This document shows, one piece after another, positions 22,017 through 32,962 of a stretch of 64,000 nucleotides of DNA. The DNA lies in the NCBI GenBank assembly GCA_014529385.2, contig CM043959.1, positions 15,944,809 through 16,008,808 of the forward strand, in the 5' to 3' direction. Every line of letters starts with the position of its first letter. The first letter of the stretch is position 1. This stretch comes from Adiantum capillus-veneris. Lineage: Eukaryota > Streptophyta > Polypodiopsida > Polypodiales > Pteridaceae. A program made the translations under genes and the position numbers. The notes below the pieces were generated by a model. That model had not been told where the DNA came from and ran no database searches. It was given only the letters and a program-made list of their open reading frames with translations.

Positions 22017-23038
22017 TGTCATAAAATCTAATATCTAACCAACCCAAATGAATTTCTCATATTAAATTGATCACTTAATGTGGGAGAATAAACGGGAACA
22101 AGTGTTAAGATATAGATATGTGCTTATAGATCTATCTCAACACGGGGCCAATAGAAAAGGGGCCCAAATGAGAGATGGTCTATCAAAGAGCAAAGCTAAC
22201 CAATGGGGCATAAGACCTTAGGGTTAGCTTCATTGAAGACCTCCAATAATGTGTGTAAAAGTCCTTTGACCTTAGGTAAGCTAGGGCTGAGCTTGAGGCG
22301 GGAACCAGGCCCAAGCTCGAGGTGCTTGTCGTGCTTGAGGTGCTTTTCATGCTTGAGGTGCTTGATTAAGGTGCTTGAGGTGCTATGCAAAGTGCAAGAG
22401 CTCCCTCTCCAAGAAAGTAGAGGTTGAGAGCCTACACCAACACTCTTGGCTATGGAGTGCAAATCCAACCAAGAGCCATGCTTCAATGCTTAAGCTTGCC
22501 ATCTCCTTCTTCTTCATTACTATGCTATTATTTATGCTAGCAACAAGAGTTATGATAAGTGAGGAACTAATTCTTTCTCCTACGAAATGTTTCTTCTTCC
22601 TCTTCCCTACCCTCATTCCCTGCTAGCTCTCTCCACCTTCGAAGGTGTTTGAGGTCTTGGGACTGAGGCTTGGGATAGCTAAATCTTTCTTCAAGTTTAT
22701 GTTATGTTTGTGATGCATGAAGCTTTCCATCTTCGTTGCATCACCTAGGTCACAAGGAACACAAAGACTATATTGTAACAAGTCTCTCTTAATGGGATAA
22801 ATCATAATACAAATGCCTATTGGAGGGGGGACCGGCTCCACATAAATCCGGTCCTCAACTGTTGTCATGTTCTCTAAATTCTCTCTTGCAAAAGTATTTT
22901 TCATGCCAAGTTAACTAATTGCTATGATTATGTTGCTATCTTCAATTATGTTCACCCGTTATGCTCACAAAGTTATTTCTCAAAAGTACTCTCATTAATT
23001 TCCGCTACTCTCAAGTTAAATAGGCCAATTCCATTACA
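22017..23038 (+). repeat. 5' LTR of copy B
   Basis: TGTCATAAAATC to TTCCATTACA, 1022 bp, pairs with the 3' LTR. Short GGTGCTTGAGGTGCTT-like repeats lie near 22318-22385. Confidence 0.95.
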
Positions 23039-23051
23039 TAAGTATCAGAGC
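23039..23051 (+). promoter_or_regulatory. primer-binding site of copy B
   Basis: TAAGTATCAGAGC lies directly after the LTR. GTATCAGAGC matches the usual initiator-Met tRNA primer-binding site TGGTATCAGAGC, with the first bases changed. Confidence 0.75.
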
Positions 23052-23452
23052 ATTTGGTTTCTCTTTTCTTGCTTAAGAAGAGAGGTCCTTAAGTAGCCTA
23101 TAAATGGTTGATGTTGTTAATTATAATAGGGTAAGTGGAACTGGGATCTATTATCGATTTTGTTGAGCCCACTATGTGGGGGATGGTGCACACCTAGGGA
23201 GCTTTGGACTTAATAATGGAGTCTTTTTAGACTTGCCTACGGCTTTGCCATTATTGAGCCATAAGAAGTCCGAAAGGAGCTAGCCCTTGGCAACTCTGCT
23301 ATGTTAGACCTACTCCTCTACTCTCTATAATTAACCACTTCGAGCCGTGGGTGTAGATACTTAAGTGCCGATTTTCAAAGGCTAAGAGGAGTGGCAACTA
23401 AGGTTTTGAATTGCCAAAGTATATACTAAGTACATACATAAATTTTGTTAAC

Positions 23453-24880
23453 ATGGCTGACAATAATCAAGAGAGTAGAATGAACATTGATAGCTTTGAT
23501 TTTTCACATGAAGGTGCTAATGATGATGCTCCCATGTTTGTGAATTATCTCGTCACTAGGTTGCAGCAAGCTATGGGCAACCCTGCTTTGCAAGCCGAAG
23601 TTACTCAACAACTTCGTGCTTATGGAATTTCCTTTCCTCTCCAAGAGGAGAGAGAGCTTAGGAGGCCTCTTGAAGAGACCCCCAAAAGAAGACTCTCTCC
23701 CATTCGAGAGGAGGAATCCAAAGAGCAAGAAATCAAGGACAGTTTAAGTTCCTCTGAAGATGTGGCTCCACGAAGACGGCGGTCTAGACGATCGCCTACT
23801 CCTCCCAAGAGGAAAATATCAACACATAGTTCTTCTCCTCATCACTCTGAAAGGCAAGAGAGGAAACAAAGGAAGAAAAGGGCTAGGAAGAGGTCACCCT
23901 CTTCTCCTTCTTCTTCACCTTCCTCCTCTTCCGATGAAATTTATGGCTATTCTCCTAGAGAATACAAGAGGGGAGGACATCGCAAATCATTTCCTGCATG
24001 GCGAAGGTCACAAAAGCTAAATAAGTTCAAGGAGGGAGGAAAGAGTATATCTTTTCTCACCTATGATGGCACCTTCGGTGCTACCGACAAAGTGTTGGCC
24101 TTCATCCAGCAATTTGATGCGGCCTTTGGAGATGAGGGCTTCACAGAGTCCTCCAAGCTACGCCATGTAGCTATGCACTTCCAAAAATCAGCTCGTCAAT
24201 GGTGGGCTAGCCTTCGTGGAAATGGTGAAGCCCCAAAGACATGGAAAACTCTACGAGTTTCCATCATGAAGCAATTCCTTGCAAGCGATGCAAAGGACAA
24301 AGTGCTTACCGAATTGCGCAGCTTGAAGCTCCTCTCCCATGAGTCTATCCACAAATATGTAGACAAGTTTTGGGATTTACATCTCAAGGCTACTGTCTTT
24401 CAAAAGATAGACTTTGTCAAGCAGGCAGCAATTCTGTGCGGGATTACCTGAAGAGATGGCCGAATACATCAACTCTCAACGGCCTGGTACTATTAGCGAA
24501 GTAATCCATCACACCATGGTTGCTTCACGCATCAATTTCCATCAAGGGGCTAGACGTAATGTCAAGCCCATGGAAAACAAAGATAAAAATGATGCAAAGG
24601 GAAAAACCAATGTTCAAAATACTTCCCAAGCCAATTCCAACAACAACAACAATCGGTCCAAGGAGAAGGGAGTTTACAAAGGTAAAAACAAACTCTCTCC
24701 TGAAGAGCTTGAAGCTTTTCGCAAGGACCATAAGTGTTTCAAGTGTGGGGAGCAAGGACATGGCTATCGTTCTTGCCCCGAGAAGAATGCTCGCAATGAG
24801 ACTCCTAGGGCTTCTACCATCGAAGCTCCAAAAGAGGATGCTCATTGCAAGGGATCATCACTTTCCTATGCTTGGGGAAA
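23453..24880 (+). pseudogene. gag of copy B (one frame break)
   Basis: Starts at ATG 23453 (MADNNQESRM). Residues about 80-180 form an arginine/serine-rich region (RRRRSRRSPTPPKRK, KKRARKRSPSSPSSSPSSSS) like the RS domain of splicing factors. The capsid domain follows (GATDKVLAFIQQFDAAF, ARQWWASLRGN, HESIHKYVDKFWDLH). Near 24425 copy B is 2 nt short compared with copy A, so the first frame ends at 24451 and sense continues in the frame from 24414. The zinc knuckle [15 protein letters not shown] lies at about 24736-24780. Copy A reads across the break point without a shift, so this is a mutation and not a programmed frameshift. Confidence 0.9.
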
Positions 24881-27800
24881 GTTAAGAGAGCATGATGCCT
24901 TTATCTTGTTTGACCCTGGCTCTACTCTCAACTTCATATCAATAGAGTTGGCCACCAAGTTGGGCATTCAAGCTTTTGAGATGGGAGATATAGTAGTGGC
25001 TGATGCAGCTTTCAAGGGACAACAAGCCTCCGTTACTCCCTTGATTGGGAAGTTGAGGCTTCATGTTCAAAGCTATGTCGAAAAAGAAGACTTCTTCATC
25101 TCTCCTCTCCAACATGAGGATGTTATCCTAGGGGCACCATGGTTTGATCGCATGGCTGCCAACATGAAGTTCCCTGAAAGGAAAATCTACTTCACCTACA
25201 AGGGAAAGAACATGTATATAGATGCTAGTGAGCGTGGTCGCACTATTCCACTTGTAAATCCTCTTGCTTTTGATAAGTCAATGAAGAGCTCAGTTTCTGC
25301 ATACATGATTTTTGTCAAAGAGTCTCTAAAAGATACTAATGTTTCATCAAATGTAAATAATGGGAATCAAGAAGAGTTAGACTTGTCTAATTTTCTAAAA
25401 GGATTCCAAGATGTGTTCATCGATGATATCCCTATGGACTTACCTCCAAAACGAGGGGATGATGACCATCGCATTGAGCTCCTTCCTGGAAGCTCACCAC
25501 CTAACAAGCCTCCTTATCGAGTCTCCCAAGCTCAACAAGAGGAGATCATGAGGCAAGTACAAGAACTGGTAGACAAAGGGATGGTGAGGCCTAGTTCCTC
25601 TCCCTTTTGTTCTCCAGTCCTTTTAGTGCAAAAGAAAGATGGTACATACCGTATGTGTGTGGACTATCGAGCACTAAACCATATCACTACCAAAAACAGA
25701 TTTCCCGTACCTCGGGTAGAAGATCTGTTTGATAAGCTACAAGGCTCTACCTACTTCAGTAGGATTGACCTTAAGAGTGGCTATCATCAAATAAGATAGT
25801 GGATGAAGATATCTTAAAGACCGCATTTCGCACAACGTTTGGTCTTTATGAAGATAGTCATGCCTTTTGGCTTGACTAATGCACCAGCTACGTTCAATCG
25901 TTTGATGGAGAAAATTTTTAGACCATATCGTAAATTCACTGGAGTGTTCTTTGATGATATCATCATCTACTCCAAGTCTTTGGAGGAACATAAGCAACAT
26001 CTCCAAGTGATTTTTCAAGCATTGAGGGAGAACAAGATTTATCTCAACCAAAAGAAAAGCGAATTCTTCCTTCAAGAGATTCAATACCTAGGTCATATTA
26101 TCTCTAAAGATGGTATCCAAATGGATCCATCAAAGTTCGAGGTAATAAAAGCATGGCCTAACCCAAGAAATCTACATGAGCTAAGAAGCTTTGTTGGTAT
26201 GTGCGCATACTATAGACGCTTCATAGCAAAATTCTCTCAAGTAGCAGGACCACTACACGACCTAACTAAGAAGAACGCTAAGTTTGTATGGACTGCTAAG
26301 GAGCAAAATGCTTTTGAAAGGCTCAAAGAGAAACTTACTTCCCAACCAGTCCTCGTGCTTCCGGATCTCTCAAAGCCATTTGAGGTCCAATGTGATGCTT
26401 GTGGTGATTGCCTTGGAGCAGTTTTGCTTCAAGAAGGGCATGCCATAGCATATGAGAGCCGAAGGCTCAATATTGATGAACGAGTCTTGGGCATTTATGA
26501 GAAAGAGCTTTTAGCTGTTCTACATGCCCTAGACACATGGAAGCACTACCTATTGGGGGCTCCATTTATCCTACGAACCGACCACCAAAGTCTCAAGTAT
26601 TTCATGACGCAAACCAAGCTTTCCGACAAACAAATGAGGTGGGCAAATTTTCTTTCGCAATTTAATTTCCATATTGCTCACATAGCTGGTACGCACAATC
26701 AAGTTGCCGATGCACTTTGATGACGACCAAAAGTTAATGCGGTGTCTATAGCTACTCACAATGATCTATCCTCTATGATAGATGAGTATGCTACTGACCC
26801 TGACTTTAGAGACATAATGTCAGCCCTTGCTTTGGGGAAGAAAGAGGAACCATTCACCTTGCAGGATAGTTATCTTCTCCACAGAAATAGGCTATGTGTT
26901 ACCCATTCCCTTCATGAGAAAGTTATGTATGAATCCCATGCTCCTCCATATGTGGGGCATAGAGGTATTCAACCTACTCTCCGAGGAGTAGAGACGTACT
27001 TCTATTGGCCTACCATGAAAGTGGACATACAAGAGTATGTATCAAAATGTGTAGTATGCCAAAAGACCAAGTATGATAGAGGGAAGCCACCTGGATTACT
27101 CCAGCCATTGCCTATTCCAAATTCACCATGGGAGAGTATATCCATGGATTTCATCTTTGGATTACCCAAGTCTATCCATGGGAATACAGGAATATGGACA
27201 ATAGTCGACAGGTTTAGCAAGCAAGCACATTTTATTCCTGTCAAAAAGACTATTAAGGCACATCAAATGGCAACTCTCTTCATATCTCAGATTTTCAAGC
27301 ACCATGGATTACCCACATCCATCGTGTCAGATAGAGATCCTAGAATGACCAGTAATTTTTGGAAAGGTCTCTTTGAAAATCTAGGAACGAGATTGAATTT
27401 CTCTTCGGCCTACCACCCACAAACGGATGGCCAAAGTGAGATAGCCAATCTTACGATACTCGATCTACTCAAGACTTATGTTACCGAAGTAGATCAACGC
27501 TCACAATGGGAAAAGTACTTACCTCTTGTAGAGTATGCCTACAATAATACTGTACATACTTCTACAGGAAAAGCACCTTTTGAGATCATTGAGGGAAGAC
27601 CTAAAAGTCCCTTGCTACTCAAAGTACATGGGAAGATCTTCGCCGCCGATGAGTATAGCCGTGACTTACAAGAATCTTTTCAAAAGATTAGGGAGGCTAT
27701 ATCCATCTCTCAACAAAGGCAAAATGCTGCTGCTAATAAGCACAGAAGAGCCTTAATGTTCAAAGAAAATGATTGGGTCTTACTCAAGTTTCCTAAGGCT

Positions 27801-28226
27801 CGATTAAGGCAAACGACGGGCAAAAATCCTACGGGCCATCAAAAGTATTATGCTAAACTAGCAAAAAGATACTATGGTCCTTTCCAAATCTTGAAGCCCA
27901 TCAATGAGACGGCTTATCAACTCAAGTTGCCCAACCATTGGCTCATACACAATGCCTTTCATGTAATCCTACTTAAGCCCTACAAAGGAGAGCCACCAAC
28001 TGAACCAATCATTGAAGACCCTCCCGAAGTTGAAGACCAAGAAGAGGTGCTACAACCCGAAGCTGTCCTTCGGCATGAAGACAAGGTACTACGACCTGGT
28101 AAGATTATCCGATGGTATCTTATTAAGTTCAAAAATTATCCTTTTGAAGATGCTAGATGGATGCAAGGAGTACAGCTTAAGGATAGTATGAACCTTGTCA
28201 ATGCTTACAATGCTACATTAGAGTAA
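24880..28226 (+). pseudogene. protease-RT-RNase H-integrase-chromodomain of copy B (few lesions)
   Basis: It is collinear with gag and was probably one polyprotein. Protease: [11 protein letters not shown] (about 24910). [19 protein letters not shown] and FFDDIIIYSKS (about 25950). A 1-nt deletion near 25793 and a 2-nt deletion near 25852 together keep the downstream frame. RNase H: QCDACGDCLGAVLL, ERVLGIYEKELLAVLHALD. Two consecutive TGA (26718-26723) replace Ser-Arg of copy A. Integrase follows at 26742-28226: HAPPYVGHRG and CVVCQKTK (HHCC), WTIVDRFSKQAHF, VSDRDPRM, DGQSEIAN (DDE). The C-terminal KIIRWYLIKFKNYPFEDARW is chromodomain-like, which in relatives targets integration to marked chromatin. 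Confidence 0.93.
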
Positions 28227-28572
28227 GCAAATGTACAAATTTCTTTTAAATGACTCATGTTTTTGTCTTATAAGACTAGTCCTCTTTTTAATTGTGCACA
28301 AATTTAACTAGTATGCATGCTTAGAATCATGTTTGTGATGACGATGTCTCTCAAACACCAAGTAGCATTTGTCACTCTACTTTGGGAGAATGAAATGGAC
28401 TAAAGAGCAGACATGCTTGCGGCAGCTATGTCTCCCAAGCACCAAATGGATTAGTCATCCATCTTGGAAAGATGTCGTAGGGTAAAAAGGGATCCTCTAC
28501 CCGCTAAATAAGATTGACTAATGACTAAGGCTTTATCTCTTCTACCTCATAGTCGAGGACGACTATGATTTC

Positions 28573-28582
28573 AAGAGAGAGG
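28573..28582 (+). promoter_or_regulatory. polypurine tract of copy B
   Basis: AAGAGAGAGG lies three bases before the 3' LTR, as expected for the plus-strand primer. The same motif precedes the LTR of copy A. Confidence 0.7.
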
Positions 28583-28585
28583 TAA

Positions 28586-29609
28586 TGTCATAAAATCTAA
28601 TATCTAACCAACCCAAATGATTTTCTCATATTAAATTGATCACTTAATGTGGGAGAATAAACGGGAACAAGTGTTAAGATGTAGATATGTGCTTATAGAT
28701 CTATCTCAACACGGGGCCAATGGTAAAGGGGCCCAAATGAGAGATGGTCTATCAAAGAGCAAAGCTAACCAATGGAGCATAAGACCTTAGGGTTAGCTTC
28801 ATTGAATACCTCCAATAATGTGTGTAAAAGTCCTTTGACCTTAGGTAAGCTAAGGCTGAGCTTGAGGCGGGAACCAGGCCCAAGCTCGAGGTGCTTGTCG
28901 TGCTTGAGGTGCTTTTCATGCTTGAGGTGCTTGATTAAGGTGCTTGAAGTGCCATGCAAAGTGCAAGAGCTCCCTCTCCAAGAAAGTAGAGGTTGAGAGC
29001 CTACACCAACACTCTTGGCTATGGAGTGCAAATCCAACCAAGAGCCATGCTTCAATGCTTAAGCTTGCCATCTCCTTCTTCTTCATTACTATGCTATTAT
29101 TTATGCTAGCAACAAGAGTTATGATAAGTGAGGAACTAATTCTTTCTCCTACAAAATGTTTCTTCTTTCTCTTTCCTACCCTCATTCCCTGCTAGCTCTC
29201 TCCACCTTCGAAGGTGTTTGAGGTCTTGGGACTGAGGCTTGGGATAGCTAAAGCTTTCTTCAAGTTTATGTTATGTTTGTGATGCATGAAGCTTTCCATC
29301 TTCATTGCATCACCTAGGTCACAAGGAACACAAAGACTGTATTGTAACAAGTCTCTCGTAATGGGATAAATCATAATACAAATGCCTATTGGAGGGGGGA
29401 CCGGCTCCACATAAATCCGGTCCTCAACTGTTGTCATGTTCTCTAAATTCTCTCTCTTGCAAAAGTATTGTTCATGCCAAGTTAACTAATTGCTATGATT
29501 ATGTTGCTATCTTCAATTATGTTCACCCGTTATGCTCACAAAGTTATTTCTCAAAAGTACTCTCATTAATTTCCGCTACTCTCAAGTTAAATAGGCCAAT
29601 TCCATTACA
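28586..29609 (+). repeat. 3' LTR of copy B
   Basis: TGTCATAAAATC to TTCCATTACA, 1024 bp, pairs with 22017-23038. Confidence 0.95.
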
Positions 29610-30568
29610 TTGCCAATGAAGGAGATCAAATGACAATTTTCCCCTTTAAAAAACCAAGCTTTCTAACTCGAAGGACCATGTTATGGTGGTGGAGGTTATC
29701 ATTGGTTGAGAAAGTGCCCAAAGGGAGAAGTAGTCACTATGTTGAATGTGGTAAAACACATGATATATGACTGCTACAAGCTCATTGACAAAAAAAGGAA
29801 AGGCATCATTCATTCTGATTGAAGTAATTTCATCTAGATGATTATTGAACAAGTAGCTCAGTCATCATAAAGACAAGAGCACAAGCACGTAAGAATAATC
29901 CTGAAGAAAGGAAAAACAAAGTTGCCAACTAGACTACATGAAGTAAAGAGAAACTCTTGAAAGGCTAGAAAGGTGAGATTGAAAGCACAAAGGGAGATCA
30001 AGTGGATATCACAGCTAATCTTGCAAAATCTCAAGAATATTTAATGTAAGCTCTTAGAGGGTTATTATTGGTTGATAAATTGACCCCCCTTCATGCACGT
30101 TTAAGAATTCTTGACAAGTTGCTAATGCTCCACATCAACTGTGCTTGGAATATGGAGCCTGCAAAGACAAAGCAAGAGTGTATAAGAGAACTTGAGGTTA
30201 TGCTAAAAGCGTTGGTCTCCATGGTGGTGCGTTTGAGCTAACAAAGGATAAGAAGGCATTAGGAAGATTACAAGATCACCCCAATAAAATATGTATGAGT
30301 GGTAGTAAAGTGAGGCATCTGCTTTTGAACTATTCTTACTCCCAATTTCCCAACATTGAGTTTCAGTTATGAAAAAAGGTGTGTAACATAACCACTTACA
30401 GAGGTAAGTGGTTATGACTTTTGGGCTCATAGTGATGTCTATCTCTCTCCTCCATAGCCTCTATAGTTGCTTTTGGGTGCAGAAGAATTCCATATTTAGT
30501 AACTGCTAGCTTTCTCATTGTCCCTTTGATCGTGGCTCCTACAGTATCTCATGAATGTAGCATCTTAG

Positions 30569-30572
<4 letters not shown>
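29610..30572. other. intergenic, no clear gene
   Basis: The plus frame near 29670-29730 gives a degenerate knuckle-like YHWLRKCPKG, possibly a gag scrap, but nothing longer can be supported. Confidence 0.35.

Positions 30573-30623
<51 letters not shown>
30573..30623. repeat. (CT)n microsatellite
   Basis: About 25 uninterrupted CT units. Confidence 0.97.
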
Positions 30624-30627
<4 letters not shown>

Positions 30628-30839
30628 AGTACTATGGCTGTGTTTTGATGGTATTCTTTGTTGTATCATTAGCTTCGTAACTCATTCCACATGGAATCAC
30701 ATGATGTTCAGAATGGCAGTACATACACCCTATACCTTCCTCCATTGTCTATTACACATCACATCCCAAGGGATCTTCTACCGACCAAGGTTACAATTCA
30801 GCTCTCCTCATACACTTATCATTCAACATGAGCCTCTTG

Positions 30840-31100
30840 CACACATGGGGAAGGACTCTTTAGACAAGTTTCATGGTTAGGGCTTTCACACATGGCGAGT
30901 GAAAGTCAAGGGTTATCTTATGAGCAAGATTCTTTGGGGGGTTATGAAGCCTACACCACGAGGGAGATACATAACACTAGCATAATTTCATGCCAAAGAT
31001 GACAAAGCCTTTTCACCTCTGTTGATGATACTTTCTTGATGAAGCGTGTGATGCTTGGACAATAGTCGAGAAGAATTTTGGAGGCCAAAGAAATCACTAA
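30840..31100 (+). pseudogene. Ty1/copia gag scrap
   Basis: The plus strand reads GKDSLDKFHG, then FHTWRVKVKGYLMSKILWGV, AKDDKAFS and, after a frame change, LDEACDAWTIVEKNFGG. This is the usual start of plant copia gag (W..K...L......W......D..A.......A...W..L...). Stops and shifts break it. No LTR ends were found. Confidence 0.7.
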
Positions 31101-31375
31101 TCAACCTGTCCATGACGCCAAGCTTATGTCTACGACTCAAGTTCAAAGTACCCAAAATCCCCCAGCATTCATTTAGTATTGAGTGTTCCAATAATAAGTA
31201 GAAGCCCATAAAACTAAAAAGGGGAGGGCAAAACACTTCTACTAAAGACCATGAAAAGTGCTTGGCCAATAAAAGAATCTCCATGTAAAACTTCCAAAAA
31301 CCAAGGTGACGGGTCGCATTGGCATTCTAAAACAAGGCCGAGACTAACGTGCAGACGACGGCACTGCCTATTGTG

Positions 31376-31376
<1 letters not shown>

Positions 31377-31428
<52 letters not shown>
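31377..31428. repeat. (CA)26 microsatellite
   Basis: An uninterrupted CA run. Confidence 0.97.
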
Positions 31429-31431
<3 letters not shown>

Positions 31432-32450
31432 AGATATGCTATTTTTATTACTAAGCTTAAAAAATAGCCTTGAAAAGCCTAAAAAATGTGTACAAGATTT
31501 GATAGTCACCACTCCTATATCACTAGTGCCAACAAAGTCACTAAATCAAGCACTCCTACTCTGATGAGTAATAAGCATAATCAATGTTGAAAATTATTTT
31601 ATGTTTTTCACCACAAGTGGTGGGAATGTACTCTAACATAAGAACCTTCCTTTAGATAAAAAGCTTTTATATTTCATTATTGTACTTTTGCTTATACAAA
31701 TTTCGTTTTGTTTAGTTAGGATTCTTCAAGGCCTCTAATCTGCCTCCAAAAGTTGTATTCTTTTGGCATGAGCATGTAGCAATCAACGTTTTACTTTTAT
31801 AACATGGAGCTCATAAACTAGTCAACAATCTATAATGATATGAAATGTTTATTTCAGTTTCACGAGTACAAAGCCACTTTAATAAATGTACATGTCTTAA
31901 TATGGGTATCTTAACTTATATAGCTAAAATTGTCATTCATTCAAACACATTTTCTTGATTTGATATAGTTCTTTTCCATGGAAGTATACAATTTTCTTTT
32001 TCTTGATAACTTAGAAAGGTTTGATTGTGTAAATTAAAAATTAAATTAGTGTTCATGAAAAGTCTATGTCACAAACATACAAAATTCTCTATAGGGTAGA
32101 TTCAAAGAGGAAATTTTTCATAATAGCCAGCATTTTTTACAATTTAACTCTATTTTCTTGAATTTTCAAAGCGGATTTTCTCCGACTCCCCCTCCCTTCA
32201 ACCAGCTGTTTTGATTTTTCAACCGGCTCAAGGCTAAGCTGAGGCACACTTTTCCAAAATGTTGTGTGAGTCATCAAATTTCATAAATAAAAGGAAGTAG
32301 CACAAACAGGTTTCTTTAAAACTACATTTAGTCTATCCAATTACCTCTTCAATACAAATAGTTCAGGAAAAAAAATAAACTCTTCATTAAACTTATATTT
32401 GAAGATTAACTTCAAGTTTTCACAGCAAGCACAAATGCATGTGCTCACAC
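31429..32450. other. intergenic, downstream of the GUX gene
   Basis: AT-rich sequence. I see no ORF or element. The part nearest 32962 probably includes the GUX 3' untranslated region. Confidence 0.45.
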
Positions 32451-32962
32451 AAACCCGCATTGCGTTTCCATAAACACAATCATAAACTTATGAGGTTTTC
32501 CTTGTTAGCACTCTCAAATACAAGGCTTACAAGCTGAGGTAGGATAAAGCATCCCCTGCCTGGCCAATCTTCACAATTAGCAACAAACTGTATCGTCCTT
32601 AAGGGTTCATAAAATGCGTACCCAGCATCCCAGGTTTCACTTGGTTTGCCTGGCGGCATTTTGTTGCACAACAGGACATGCAGCAAGACATAATCATTCA
32701 TGTTGGGGCTGTCACTCAGGGATGAAAAGCCTGCTCAAAAGCGATCCTGTTTCCTTCAAATCAAGGATAACCCCCGAGTCAGAAAAATGTGAAGAATGAA
32801 TTGTATATCGAAAAATCAGTTTCTCCGTGTAGCTTAGTACACCTCAAATAAATGCCCCATGTTGAGAATAAAAGTCGCTCAGACCCCACCTCATTTTGTT
32901 TACACAGAAATGCTCCATGGCTCAATCTATGCACGTAATCAGCTAAAACCGAGAAAACGGCT

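Larger units (their letters stand above)
22017..29609 (+). mobile_element. Ty3/gypsy chromovirus copy B, nearly intact
   Basis: It is about 7.59 kb with LTRs at 22017-23038 and 28586-29609. It holds a primer-binding site, one gag-pol reading frame, a purine tract, and a chromodomain-like C-terminus on integrase. The flanks are TTTCC (22012-22016) and TTGCC (29610-29614), a 5-bp target duplication with one mismatch. By hand the LTRs differ at about 17 sites plus one 2-base indel over 1.02 kb, so it is younger than copy A and element C. A net 2-nt shortfall in gag, a 1-nt and a 2-nt deletion in RT, and two TGA codons at the end of RNase H inactivate it. Confidence 0.96.

Noticed and set aside
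23504..24387. Minus-strand frames over the gag of copies A and B
   Set aside because: They are shadows of the sense gag, whose domains are clear on the plus strand.
24400..24460. Programmed gag-pol frameshift in copy B
   Set aside because: Copy A reads through the same place in one frame, and the capsid itself is cut mid-domain, so this is a mutation.
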